Positions 1 to 5,993 of a stretch of DNA of 7,599 nt are shown here, in pieces. The notes under the pieces were generated by a model, which saw only the letters and a list, made by a program, of their open reading frames with translations, had not been told where the DNA came from and made no database searches. Both the position numbers and the translations under genes were made by a program. Origin of the DNA: DATLFP01 sp035540955 (lineage in GTDB: Bacteria; Actinomycetota; Acidimicrobiia; Acidimicrobiales; CADCSY01); contig DATLFP010000093.1 in the NCBI GenBank assembly GCA_035540955.1, positions 1 through 7,599 of the forward strand. The letters are read 5' to 3'. How positions within the stretch are numbered: the first letter of the stretch is position 1; each line of letters opens with the position of its first letter.

Positions 1-524
1 CCTACGGGTCGCTGCGCCTCCCGGTCGGTGCGACCGGCCTCCTGCTCGTCGCCGGTGGCATCGGCGTGGCGCCGATCATGAGCATGCTCCGGACCCTGCG
101 CGACGACCGAGCCGACCTGCCGATCGTCGTGCTCTACGCCGTCCGCCGGATCGAGGACCTTGCCTACGGTGCCGAGCTCGACGAGATCGCCCACGAGATC
201 GGAGCGGCCGTGATCCGGGTGCTCGAGGACCCACCGGTCGACTGGGAGGCCGAGTCCGGCCAGCTCACCGCCGAGCTGATCACCCGCCACCTCCCCGTCG
301 CTCCGGCGGCCGGCTGGCACGCCGTGGTCTGCGGGCCGCCGGCGATGATGGAGGTGGCCGAGGTGGCCCTGCTCGATCGGGGCGTGCCACTCCGCCACAT
401 CCACTCCGAGCGCTTCGACATCGGCGCCGCCGGCGCCGTCGGGCGCCGGAGCCGCCAGGTCCGACGGCTCGTGCTCGCGCTGAGCGCGCTCCTGGTCGGC
501 GCCGCCGCCCTCTTCGCCTGGTGA
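1..524 (+). CDS. FNR-type NAD(P)H oxidoreductase, C-terminal part (5' end outside window), with C-terminal membrane helix
   Basis: The visible reading frame starts at base 3 and gives 173 residues. It is the NAD(P)-binding half of a ferredoxin-reductase-like flavoprotein. The nucleotide-binding loop AGGIGVAPI lies at visible residues 17-25, followed by a Rossmann-like alternation of strands and helices. The family motif CGPPAMM begins at about residue 110, and the typical C-terminal SERFDIG lies at about 135-141. Such proteins move electrons from NAD(P)H through FAD to an iron centre or another acceptor. The FAD-binding half must lie upstream and is not seen. After the normal family end there is a basic segment (RRSRQVRR) and then about 18 hydrophobic residues (LVLALSALLVGAAALFAW) ending at the stop, which reads as a single membrane anchor with its basic side in the cytoplasm. 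The frame could equally belong to a ferric-reductase-like or an oxygenase-reductase protein; the acceptor cannot be told from this fragment. A separate promoter follows 7 bp after the stop. Confidence 0.85.
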   Translation, partial: YGSLRLPVGATGLLLVAGGIGVAPIMSMLRTLRDDRADLPIVVLYAVRRIEDLAYGAELDEIAHEIGAAVIRVLEDPPVDWEAESGQLTAELITRHLPVAPAAGWHAVVCGPPAMMEVAEVALLDRGVPLRHIHSERFDIGAAGAVGRRSRQVRRLVLALSALLVGAAALFAW

Positions 525-531
525 CGCGCGC

Positions 532-561
532 TTGACATTTCTCCGAACGGTGTTCGATACT
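532..561 (+). promoter_or_regulatory. sigma70-like promoter of the MBL-TetR-isomerase operon
   Basis: A perfect -35 hexamer TTGACA (532-537) is followed after 18 bp by GATACT (556-561), which matches TATAAT at four of six positions. Transcription would begin near base 568, leaving an untranslated leader of about 43 nt. The leader ends in a GGAGGG ribosome-binding site (595-600), 10 bp before the ATG at 611. The promoter sits in the only gap between the upstream reductase and the operon, so the operon can be expressed independently of the reductase. Assignment is by motif and position only. Confidence 0.6.
544..556. promoter_or_regulatory. candidate TetR-family operator within the promoter spacer
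   Basis: CGAAC (544-548) and GTTCG (552-556) form a perfect inverted repeat around GGT. It lies wholly between the -35 and -10 hexamers, touching the first base of the -10. A dimeric repressor bound here would block RNA polymerase. The second gene of the operon encodes a TetR-family protein, the obvious candidate ligand, so this looks like autoregulation. The arms are only 5 bp, so chance cannot be excluded; position is the main support. Confidence 0.5.
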
Positions 562-610
562 ACGACCACCATTCGACCATGATGTCGACCACCTGGAGGG
601 AGCGCGCCAC

Positions 611-1360
611 ATGCCCACGACCGAGACCGGCACCCGCATCGACGAGGTCGCCGACGGGATCCACCGGATCTCGACCTTCGTGCCCGACGCCGGGCTGTGC
701 TTCAACCAGTACCTGCTCGTGGCCGAGCAGCCCCTCCTCTTCCACACCGGTCCGCGGGCGATGTTCGGGTCGGTGCGCGACGCGGTGGCGAAGGTGATCG
801 ACCCGGCCAGCCTGCGCTGGATCGCCTTCGGGCACGTCGAGTCCGACGAGTGCGGAGCGATGAACGAGTGGCTGGCCGCCGCGCCGGAGGCCACCGTGGT
901 GGGAAACACGGTCGCGGTGCTCGTGTCCCTCAACGACCTCGCCGACCGACCGCCCCTCGCCATCGCCGAGGGCGAGGTGCTCGATCTCGGCGGCAAGCGG
1001 GTCCGCAGCATCCCGACGCCGCACGTCCCGCACGGGTGGGACGCCCACGTCCTCTACGAGGAGGCAACCGGGACGCTGCTGTGCGGCGACCTGTTCACCT
1101 CGGCCGGGCCGATGCCGGCCACCAGCACCGACGACATCGTCGGTCCCGCCATCGCCGCCGAGGACCTGTTCGGGTACACGAGCGTCACCGCGGCCACGGC
1201 GCCGACCATCGGGCGCCTGGCCGACCTCGCCCCGGCGACGCTCGCCCTCATGCACGGCCCGGCGTTTGCCGGCGACACCGTCACTGCCCTGCGCGACCTG
1301 GCCGACGACTACGACGGGCGCCTGCGCCGGGCCCTCGAGGACCAGGCCGCCGTCGCGTGA
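611..1360 (+). CDS. MBL-fold protein of the ODP (oxygen-binding di-iron, flavodiiron-like) type
   Basis: This complete 249-residue protein has the metallo-beta-lactamase fold and no FMN-binding domain. Its metal-ligand pattern follows flavodiiron/ODP proteins rather than classical beta-lactamases: H75-x-E77-x-D79-E80 in place of HxExDH, then H141-G-W-D144, D160 in LLCGDLF, and H215 in MHGPAF. The 19-residue step from H141 to D160 equals the step between the corresponding ligands in flavodiiron proteins. The usual sixth-position histidine is a glutamate (E80). By analogy the protein would bind a di-iron centre and sense or reduce O2, NO or a related small molecule, but with no flavin domain the electron source is unknown. 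Hydrolase activity is also possible, and databases usually call such proteins simply MBL-fold hydrolase. The ATG has a GGAGGG 10 bp upstream. It is the first gene of the operon, and its stop overlaps the GTG of the next gene. No signal peptide is visible, so it should be cytoplasmic. Confidence 0.8.
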   Translation: MPTTETGTRIDEVADGIHRISTFVPDAGLCFNQYLLVAEQPLLFHTGPRAMFGSVRDAVAKVIDPASLRWIAFGHVESDECGAMNEWLAAAPEATVVGNTVAVLVSLNDLADRPPLAIAEGEVLDLGGKRVRSIPTPHVPHGWDAHVLYEEATGTLLCGDLFTSAGPMPATSTDDIVGPAIAAEDLFGYTSVTAATAPTIGRLADLAPATLALMHGPAFAGDTVTALRDLADDYDGRLRRALEDQAAVA

Positions 1361-1992
1361 GCGAGGCCGCCGCCGCCGACCGACCCATCGACCGGCGCCG
1401 GGCCGAGACCCGTCGCGAGATCCTCGCCGCCGCGTGGGACCTGTGCCGACGAAACGGCCTGGCCAGTCTCTCGTTGCGCGAGCTCGCGGCCGCCGTCGGG
1501 CTGCGGGCGCCGAGCCTCTACTCGTACTACCCCTCGAAGGACGCGATCTACGACGCCATGTTCGCCGAGGGTCAGCGCCAGATGGCCGAGCACATGGCCG
1601 GCTACGCCGAGTCGCCCGGCACCCGCGAGGACTTCCGCGCCAGCGCCCGAGCGTTCTTCGAGTTCTGCACGGCCGAACCCGTCCGCTACCAGCTCATGTT
1701 CCAGCGGACGGTGCCCGGCTTCGAGCCGTCCCCGGAGTCCTATGCACTCGCGGTGGCCAACCTCGAGGTGCTGGCGTCGCGGATGCGGGCGGCGGGCGTC
1801 ACCGACCCGCGGCACGTCGACCTGTGGACCGCGATGCTCACCGGCCTGACCGACCAGCAGCTGTCCAACGACCCCGGCGGCGACCGCTGGAAGCGCCTGC
1901 TCGACGAGACCGTCGACCTGCTGTGCGACCACGCCGGGATCCCACCTTCATCCACCACGACGATGCGACCCGCGAAGGGGAGGAAGCGATGA
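1357..1992 (+). CDS. TetR-family transcriptional regulator
   Basis: The protein has 211 residues, a normal TetR length. The DNA-binding domain spans about residues 16-62: a first helix with ETRREILAAAWDLC, then the helix-turn-helix LSLRELAAAVGLRAPSLYSYYPSKDAIYDAM. This carries the family signature of a recognition helix ending in LYSYYPSKD. The C-terminal part (about 90-195) is the helical ligand-binding and dimerisation domain; no specific ligand can be named. The start is the GTG at 1357, which shares GTGA with the stop of the MBL gene. No in-frame ATG lies upstream of the helix-turn-helix, and the open frame further upstream is only a shadow of the MBL gene. A weak GAGG lies about 16 bp before the start, so expression probably depends on translational coupling. 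The tail (TTTMRPAKGRKR) is short, basic and probably disordered. It likely represses its own operon through the 544-556 palindrome. Confidence 0.9.
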   Translation: MSEAAAADRPIDRRRAETRREILAAAWDLCRRNGLASLSLRELAAAVGLRAPSLYSYYPSKDAIYDAMFAEGQRQMAEHMAGYAESPGTREDFRASARAFFEFCTAEPVRYQLMFQRTVPGFEPSPESYALAVANLEVLASRMRAAGVTDPRHVDLWTAMLTGLTDQQLSNDPGGDRWKRLLDETVDLLCDHAGIPPSSTTTMRPAKGRKR

Positions 1993-2765
1993 CCACGACC
2001 ACCACCGGCTCCACGTCTCCACTCCCGGCACCGATCGGGCACCGGGAGGCTGCCGTCCTCGCCGAGGCCGCGTACGCCCGCTTCGCTGATGCCGTCGCCG
2101 CCCTCGGCCCCGCCGATTGGTCGCGGCCCACCGATTGCGAGGGCTGGACGGTGCGCGACCTCGTCGGCCATGTCGTCGGGGCGATGCGCTCGGCGGCATC
2201 GGTGCGGGAGCTCGCGCGCCAGCAGCTCGAGGTTCGGAGACGCCACAAGAAGACCGGCGGTGGTCCCGTCGACATCATGACGGCGCTGCAGGTCGAGCTC
2301 ACCGCTGGGCTGACCACCGACGAGCTGGTGGCGGAGTGCCGGGCGCTTGTGCGACCGGCGATGCTGGGTCGTAGGCGCACGCCGTGGCCGGTGCGCCGCT
2401 TCGCCACCATGAAGGTCGAGATGGCGCCCATCAGCGAGCGCTGGCGGATGGGCTACCTGCTCGACGTGATCCTCACCCGGGACGCATGGCTGCACCGGGT
2501 CGACCTCTCCCGGGCCGTCGGCGTGCCGATGGCGCTCACCGCCGACCACGACGGGCGGATCGTCGCCGACGTCGTCGCCGAGTGGGCCCGCCGCCACGGC
2601 CAGCCGTACCACCTCACCCTCGTCGGGCCGGCCGGGGGCGTCTTCAGCGGCGGCGGTCCTGTCCCGGAGCCCGACCGGCTCGAGCTCGACGCCGTCGAGT
2701 TCTGCCGGATCGTGAGCGGCCGGGCGACCGGCACCGGCCTGCTGACGACCTTCGTGCCCTTCTGA
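1989..2765 (+). CDS. maleylpyruvate isomerase / DinB-like family protein
   Basis: The 258-residue product begins with the N-terminal domain shared by mycothiol-dependent maleylpyruvate isomerase and DinB-like proteins. The segment WSRPTDCEGWTVRDLVGHVV (residues 44-63) is its hallmark and supplies the first metal-ligand histidine, H61. The second ligand pair is D165-x3-H169 in TRDAWLHRVDL. The Corynebacterium maleylpyruvate isomerase uses E-x3-H here, and Asp is common in related proteins of unknown function. A C-terminal region from about 185 (VEFCRIVSGRATG near 236-248) resembles the small C-terminal domain of these proteins. The family binds a divalent metal and often uses mycothiol for thiol-dependent isomerisation, transfer or detoxification; the actual substrate is unknown. 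The ATG at 1989 overlaps the TetR stop as ATGA and has a strong GGAGG (1979-1983) five bases before it. It is the last gene of the operon and runs up to a convergent terminator. Confidence 0.75.
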   Translation: MTTTTTGSTSPLPAPIGHREAAVLAEAAYARFADAVAALGPADWSRPTDCEGWTVRDLVGHVVGAMRSAASVRELARQQLEVRRRHKKTGGGPVDIMTALQVELTAGLTTDELVAECRALVRPAMLGRRRTPWPVRRFATMKVEMAPISERWRMGYLLDVILTRDAWLHRVDLSRAVGVPMALTADHDGRIVADVVAEWARRHGQPYHLTLVGPAGGVFSGGGPVPEPDRLELDAVEFCRIVSGRATGTGLLTTFVPF

Positions 2766-2792
2766 CCGGGCACCGGCCGCGGGTCGTCAGCA
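2740..2792. terminator. nested inverted repeat at a convergent gene junction, probable bidirectional terminator
   Basis: An 11-bp perfect inverted repeat pairs TGCTGACGACC (2740-2750) with GGTCGTCAGCA (2782-2792). Inside it a second perfect 6-bp repeat pairs GTGCCC (2754-2759) with GGGCAC (2768-2773) around an 8-base loop. The left arm lies in the last codons of the isomerase-like gene and its TGA (2763-2765) is in the inner loop. The nrdJ stop on the other strand is 8 bp away. No T-tract follows on either strand, so it is not a textbook rho-independent terminator, but T-less hairpins are often proposed as terminators in high-GC actinobacteria. Confidence 0.55.
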
Positions 2793-2799
2793 TCTCGGA

Positions 2800-5670
2800 C
2801 TACGAGCAGCCGCTCGTCGAGCCGCAGCTGGGGCAGGCGTGGCAGGAGCCGGCCCGGATCATCTGCACGCCACAGGTCATGCAGTACGGCGCATCGGCGT
2901 TGGCGGGGCGGGTGCTGGCGCCCGGCGACGGGGCGAACGCCTTCTCCAGCCGCTCGCTCACCGGCGGGGCGTCGTAGGGCTTGGAGGTGAGGTCGGTCGA
3001 CGGCGCCTCCACCGGATACGACGCCTCCATGTCGAGGCCCGACACCGACTCGATCGCTGCCTCCTCGATGCCGGGCAGCGTCGGGTTCATCCGCTCGCTG
3101 ACGGCGAGGATGCCGAGCTCCATGCGCTCCTCGAGCGGGAGGTAGTCGACCGCCATCCGCCGGAAGATGAAGTCGATCAGGCTCGACGCGAATCGGATGT
3201 CGGGATCGTCGGTCATGCCCGCCGGCTCGAAGCGCATGTTCGAGTACTTCTCGACGAAGGTGCGCAGCGGCACGCCGTGCTGCAGCGCGATCGAGATGGC
3301 GATCGAGAAGGCGTCCATGATGCCGGCCAGGGTCGAGCCCTGCTTCGACACCTTGCAGAACAGCTCGCCGGGACGGCCGTCGTCGTACTCGCTGACCGTC
3401 ACGTAGCCCTTGCAGTCGGCCACCCGGAACGTGAACGTGTTCGACCGCCGGCGGCGCGGCATCTTCTCCCGCCGCGCCTGGGTGACGACCTTCTCCACGA
3501 TCTTCTCGACGATCTGGACCTGGGGCACCGCCTCGGCGACCGCCGCCTCGAGCTGCACGGGGACGTCCTCGGCGACGGTCGCCTTCTTGGTCACCGCCAG
3601 TGGCTGGGCCACCTTGCAGTTGTCGCGGTAGATGGCGACGGCCTTGATGCCGAGCCGCCAGGCGTCGATGTGGAGCTGCTCGACGTCTTCGACCGAGACC
3701 TCCTCGGGCATGTTCACCGTCTTGGAGATGGCGCCCGAGATGAACGGCTGCACCGCGCCCATCATCTTCACGTGCCCGAGGTAGTGGATCGGGTTGTCGC
3801 CCATCGAGCAGGCGAACACCTCGACGTGCTCGGCCGCCAGGTGCGGCGCGCCGAGGATGGACTTGTGCTCGTCGATGTAGGCGACGATCTCGGCGACCTG
3901 GGCGTCGTCGTAGCCGAGCCGGCGCAGGGCCCGGGGCACCGTCTGGTTGACGAACTGCATCGTGCCGCCGCCGACGAGCTTCTTCCCCTTCACGAGACCG
4001 AGGTCGGGCTCGATGCCGGTGGTGTCGCAGTCCATCAGCAGGCCGATGGTGCCCGTGGGGGCCAGCACCGACGCCTGGCTGTTGCGCACGCCGTAGAGCT
4101 GGGACCACTCGACGGCGTGGTCCCACGCCTCCTGGGCCGCCGACAGCAGGTCGGGCGGCACCAGCTCCTCGTCGATGTCGGCGGCCGCCGCCCGGTGCAT
4201 CTCGAGCACCCGGTTCATGGGCTCGGCGTTCTCGGTGTAGCCGGCGAAGGGGCCCATGCGGGCCGCCGTCTTGGCCGACGTGGCGTAGGCGTGGCCCGTC
4301 ATGAGCGCGGTGATGGCGCCCGCCCACGCCCGGCCGCCGTCGCTGTCGTACGCGAGGCCCATCGCCATGAGCAGCGCGCCGAGGTTGGCGTAGCCGATGC
4401 CGAGCTGGCGGAACCGGCGCGACGTGTCGCCGATCGACGGGGTCGGGTAGTCGGCGTTGCCGACGAGGATCTCCTGCGCAGTGAAGATCACCTCGACCGC
4501 CGCCTTGAAGCCCTCGACGTCGAAGCGGTCGGCCACGTCGTCGCTGAACTTGAGCAGGTTGATCGACGCCAGGTTGCACGCCGAGTTGTCGAGGTGCATG
4601 TACTCCGAGCACGGGTTGCTGCCGTTGATGCGCCCGGTGTTGGCCGCCGTGTGCCACCGGTTGATGGTGGTGTCGAACTGCATGCCGGGATCGGCGCACT
4701 CCCAGGTGGCCTGGGCGATCTGGTGGAACAGGTCGCGAGCCTTGATCGTCTCGATGACCTCACCGGTGGTGACCGCTCGCAGGTGCCAGTCGGCGTCGTC
4801 GACGACCGCCTGCATGAACTCGTCGGTGACCCGCACCGAGTTGTTGGCGTTCTGGTACTGGATCGAGTGGCTGTCGCTGCCGTCGAGGTCCATGTCGAAC
4901 CCGGCGTCGCGCAGCACGCGCGCCTTGCGCTCCTCGACCGCCTTGCACCAGATGAAGTCCTCGATGTCGGGATGGTCGGCGTCGAGGATCACCATCTTCG
5001 CCGCCCGCCTCGTCTTGCCGCCCGACTTGATGGTGCCCGCCGACGCGTCGGCGCCCCGCATGAAGCTGACCGGGCCCGACGCCGTGCCGCCGCCCTTCAC
5101 GTACTCCTTCGAGGACCGGATGCGGCTCAGGTTGATGCCGGCGCCCGAGCCGCCCTTGAAGATCGTGCCCTCCTCGACGTACCAGTTGAGGATCGAGTCC
5201 ATCGTGTCGTCGACGCTGAGGATGAAGCATGCCGAGGCCTGCTGCGGCACGCCCCGCACGCCGATGTTGAACCAGACGGGTGAGTTGAACGCCGCCTTCT
5301 GGGTGATGATCAGGTGCTTGAGCTCATCGGCGAAGGCGGCCGCCTCGGCCTCGTCGGCGAAGTAGCCGTCCTTCACGCCCCACGCGGTGATGGTGTCGAC
5401 CACCCGGTCGGCCACCTGACGCAGCGACGACTCCCGCTCGGGCGTGCCGAGGGTCCCCCGGAAGTACTTCTGGGCGAGGATGTTGGTGGCGTTGAGCGAC
5501 CACGACGCCGGGACCTCGACCCCCAGCTGCTCGAAGGCGACGGTGCCGTCCCGGTAGTTGGTGATCCGGGCGTCCCGCCGCTCCCAGGTCACCTCGTCGT
5601 AGGGGTGGACTCCCTCGGTCGTGAAGAACCGGCGGATCCCGATCCCCGTGCGCTCCGGCGCCATCGCCAT
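2800..5670 (-). CDS. nrdJ: vitamin B12-dependent (class II) ribonucleoside-diphosphate reductase
   Basis: This 956-residue enzyme makes deoxyribonucleotides, using adenosylcobalamin to generate a cysteine thiyl radical. The N-terminal part has NSPVWFNIG (about 129-137) and the first redox cysteine C148 in ASACFILS. The active-site motif NPCSEY (352-357) gives the radical cysteine C354 and E356. The second redox cysteine is C365 in SACNLASINL, and the barrel motif APTGTIG is at 537-543. After a variable linker (about 703-742, with VEKIVEKVV and a basic RRRR) comes the TSCPD domain (about 744-839), typical of cobalamin-dependent enzymes. The tail ends in the cysteine set C930, C933, C943, C946, C949 and C955 (ending CGSTSGCS), expected for metal binding and re-reduction of the active site. 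There is no N-terminal ATP-cone, so overall-activity regulation by dATP through that domain is not expected. The chosen ATG (5670) follows AAAGAGG by 7 bases; the longer open frame to 5814 would run through the leader hairpin. It stands alone, facing the MBL operon. Confidence 0.95.
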   Translation of the reverse strand: MAMAPERTGIGIRRFFTTEGVHPYDEVTWERRDARITNYRDGTVAFEQLGVEVPASWSLNATNILAQKYFRGTLGTPERESSLRQVADRVVDTITAWGVKDGYFADEAEAAAFADELKHLIITQKAAFNSPVWFNIGVRGVPQQASACFILSVDDTMDSILNWYVEEGTIFKGGSGAGINLSRIRSSKEYVKGGGTASGPVSFMRGADASAGTIKSGGKTRRAAKMVILDADHPDIEDFIWCKAVEERKARVLRDAGFDMDLDGSDSHSIQYQNANNSVRVTDEFMQAVVDDADWHLRAVTTGEVIETIKARDLFHQIAQATWECADPGMQFDTTINRWHTAANTGRINGSNPCSEYMHLDNSACNLASINLLKFSDDVADRFDVEGFKAAVEVIFTAQEILVGNADYPTPSIGDTSRRFRQLGIGYANLGALLMAMGLAYDSDGGRAWAGAITALMTGHAYATSAKTAARMGPFAGYTENAEPMNRVLEMHRAAAADIDEELVPPDLLSAAQEAWDHAVEWSQLYGVRNSQASVLAPTGTIGLLMDCDTTGIEPDLGLVKGKKLVGGGTMQFVNQTVPRALRRLGYDDAQVAEIVAYIDEHKSILGAPHLAAEHVEVFACSMGDNPIHYLGHVKMMGAVQPFISGAISKTVNMPEEVSVEDVEQLHIDAWRLGIKAVAIYRDNCKVAQPLAVTKKATVAEDVPVQLEAAVAEAVPQVQIVEKIVEKVVTQARREKMPRRRRSNTFTFRVADCKGYVTVSEYDDGRPGELFCKVSKQGSTLAGIMDAFSIAISIALQHGVPLRTFVEKYSNMRFEPAGMTDDPDIRFASSLIDFIFRRMAVDYLPLEERMELGILAVSERMNPTLPGIEEAAIESVSGLDMEASYPVEAPSTDLTSKPYDAPPVSERLEKAFAPSPGASTRPANADAPYCMTCGVQMIRAGSCHACPSCGSTSGCS

Positions 5671-5677
5671 GTTCCAG

Positions 5678-5684
5678 CCTCTTT
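5678..5684 (-). promoter_or_regulatory. ribosome-binding site deciding the nrdJ start
   Basis: On the minus strand AAAGAGG lies 7 bases before the ATG at 5670. A second ATG two codons later (5664) would be 13 bases away, and upstream in-frame codons have no comparable site. This favours a protein beginning MAMAPERTG. Confidence 0.6.
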
Positions 5685-5761
5685 CCCTGGTGCGTCGAAT
5701 CGTCCGACGACCCCCCGTCGAGGTCGCCGCTTCCCCCCATCCCTGCCCGCGCCCCGCGGTC

Positions 5762-5799
5762 CTGACCACTCGGGTCCTGCCACAACCCCTAGTGGTCAG
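5762..5799 (-). promoter_or_regulatory. leader hairpin in the nrdJ 5' untranslated region
   Basis: A perfect 9-bp inverted repeat (CTGACCACT at 5762-5770, AGTGGTCAG at 5791-5799) encloses 20 bases. Within them GGGT (5772-5775) can pair with ACCC (5785-5788), extending the helix past a small internal loop and leaving a 9-base loop. In the nrdJ mRNA the structure would begin about 30 nt from the predicted 5' end and lie about 90 nt before the start codon. It may act in attenuation, mRNA stability or protein binding. I did not recognise the cobalamin-riboswitch consensus boxes here. Confidence 0.5.
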
Positions 5800-5803
5800 A
5801 CCC

Positions 5804-5838
5804 GCCCGAACCACCGGCGAGCCACAAGATGTTCGGGC
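5804..5838 (-). repeat. 8-bp inverted repeat at the predicted nrdJ transcription start
   Basis: GCCCGAAC (5804-5811) and GTTCGGGC (5831-5838) are perfect inverted copies 19 bases apart. The distal arm begins directly after the -10 hexamer and covers the expected transcription start near 5832. The repeat is therefore more likely a DNA site for a regulator than an RNA hairpin, unless transcription begins slightly upstream of the estimate. Confidence 0.4.
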
Positions 5839-5868
5839 ATTACACCAGTGTAGTTACGCCGCTGTCAA
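5839..5868 (-). promoter_or_regulatory. sigma70-like promoter of nrdJ
   Basis: Read on the minus strand, a perfect TTGACA (5868-5863) is followed after 18 bp by TGTAAT (5844-5839), five of six matches to TATAAT. Transcription should start near 5832, giving a leader of about 160 nt. No other pair this good was seen in the gap upstream of nrdJ. Confidence 0.65.
5841..5852. promoter_or_regulatory. palindrome overlapping the nrdJ -10 element
   Basis: TACAC-CA-GTGTA is a perfect 12-bp inverted repeat that overlaps four bases of the -10 hexamer, where a repressor would block transcription. Ribonucleotide reductase genes are often controlled by NrdR, whose boxes also contain ACAC and GTGT halves, but those halves are further apart than here. 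A second box at the usual three-turn spacing was not found. A regulator site is plausible; NrdR is not demonstrated. Confidence 0.4.
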
Positions 5869-5891
5869 TGCCCATCGCGACGGTAGACCCT

Positions 5892-5923
5892 CCGGGCTGG
5901 GGATCGGTAGATGCCCAACCCGG
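5892..5923 (-). repeat. 10-bp inverted repeat, possible second transcription stop after the crotonase
   Basis: CCGGGCTGGG (5892-5901) and CCCAACCCGG (5914-5923) pair around a 12-base loop. One position is C-A in plus-strand RNA but a permitted G-U wobble in minus-strand RNA, so the hairpin is better in the direction of the crotonase and nrdJ genes. It lies upstream of the nrdJ promoter and could insulate it from read-through. There is no T-tract. Confidence 0.35.
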
Positions 5924-5948
5924 CCTCCGCCTGTGACTTTCCTCCCCA

Positions 5949-5993
5949 GCCTGTGGACGGGCGTGGGGACGGTCGGCCGATCCCTCCACAGGC
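5949..5993. repeat. 9-bp inverted repeat carrying TCCACAG motifs
   Basis: GCCTGTGGA (5949-5957) and TCCACAGGC (5985-5993) are perfect inverted copies separated by 27 bp. Inside are GGGA (5966-5969) with TCCC (5981-5984), and the self-complementary TCGGCCGA (5973-5980). It may be a protein-binding site or a long hairpin; no specific role can be named. Confidence 0.35.

Noticed and set aside
697..1356. Upstream extension of the TetR reading frame giving a 431-residue fusion
   Set aside because: The extra part overlaps the MBL gene in another frame and is Arg/Gly/Ala-rich noise; the TetR domain begins normally after the GTG at 1357.
2839..5283. Long plus-strand open frame of 814 codons opposite nrdJ
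   Set aside because: It lies antisense to a complete, strongly recognised NrdJ. Its composition (Arg, His, Asp, Leu, Val rich with no motifs) is typical of shadows in GC-rich DNA.
5671..5814. Extension of the nrdJ reading frame 48 codons upstream
   Set aside because: It has no good ribosome-binding site, covers the leader hairpin, and adds Arg/Gly/Thr-rich sequence unlike NrdJ N-termini. The ATG at 5670 has AAAGAGG at 7 bases.
5671..5860. Cobalamin riboswitch upstream of nrdJ
   Set aside because: Expected on biological grounds, but I could not find the B12-box or the other conserved boxes; only generic hairpins are visible.
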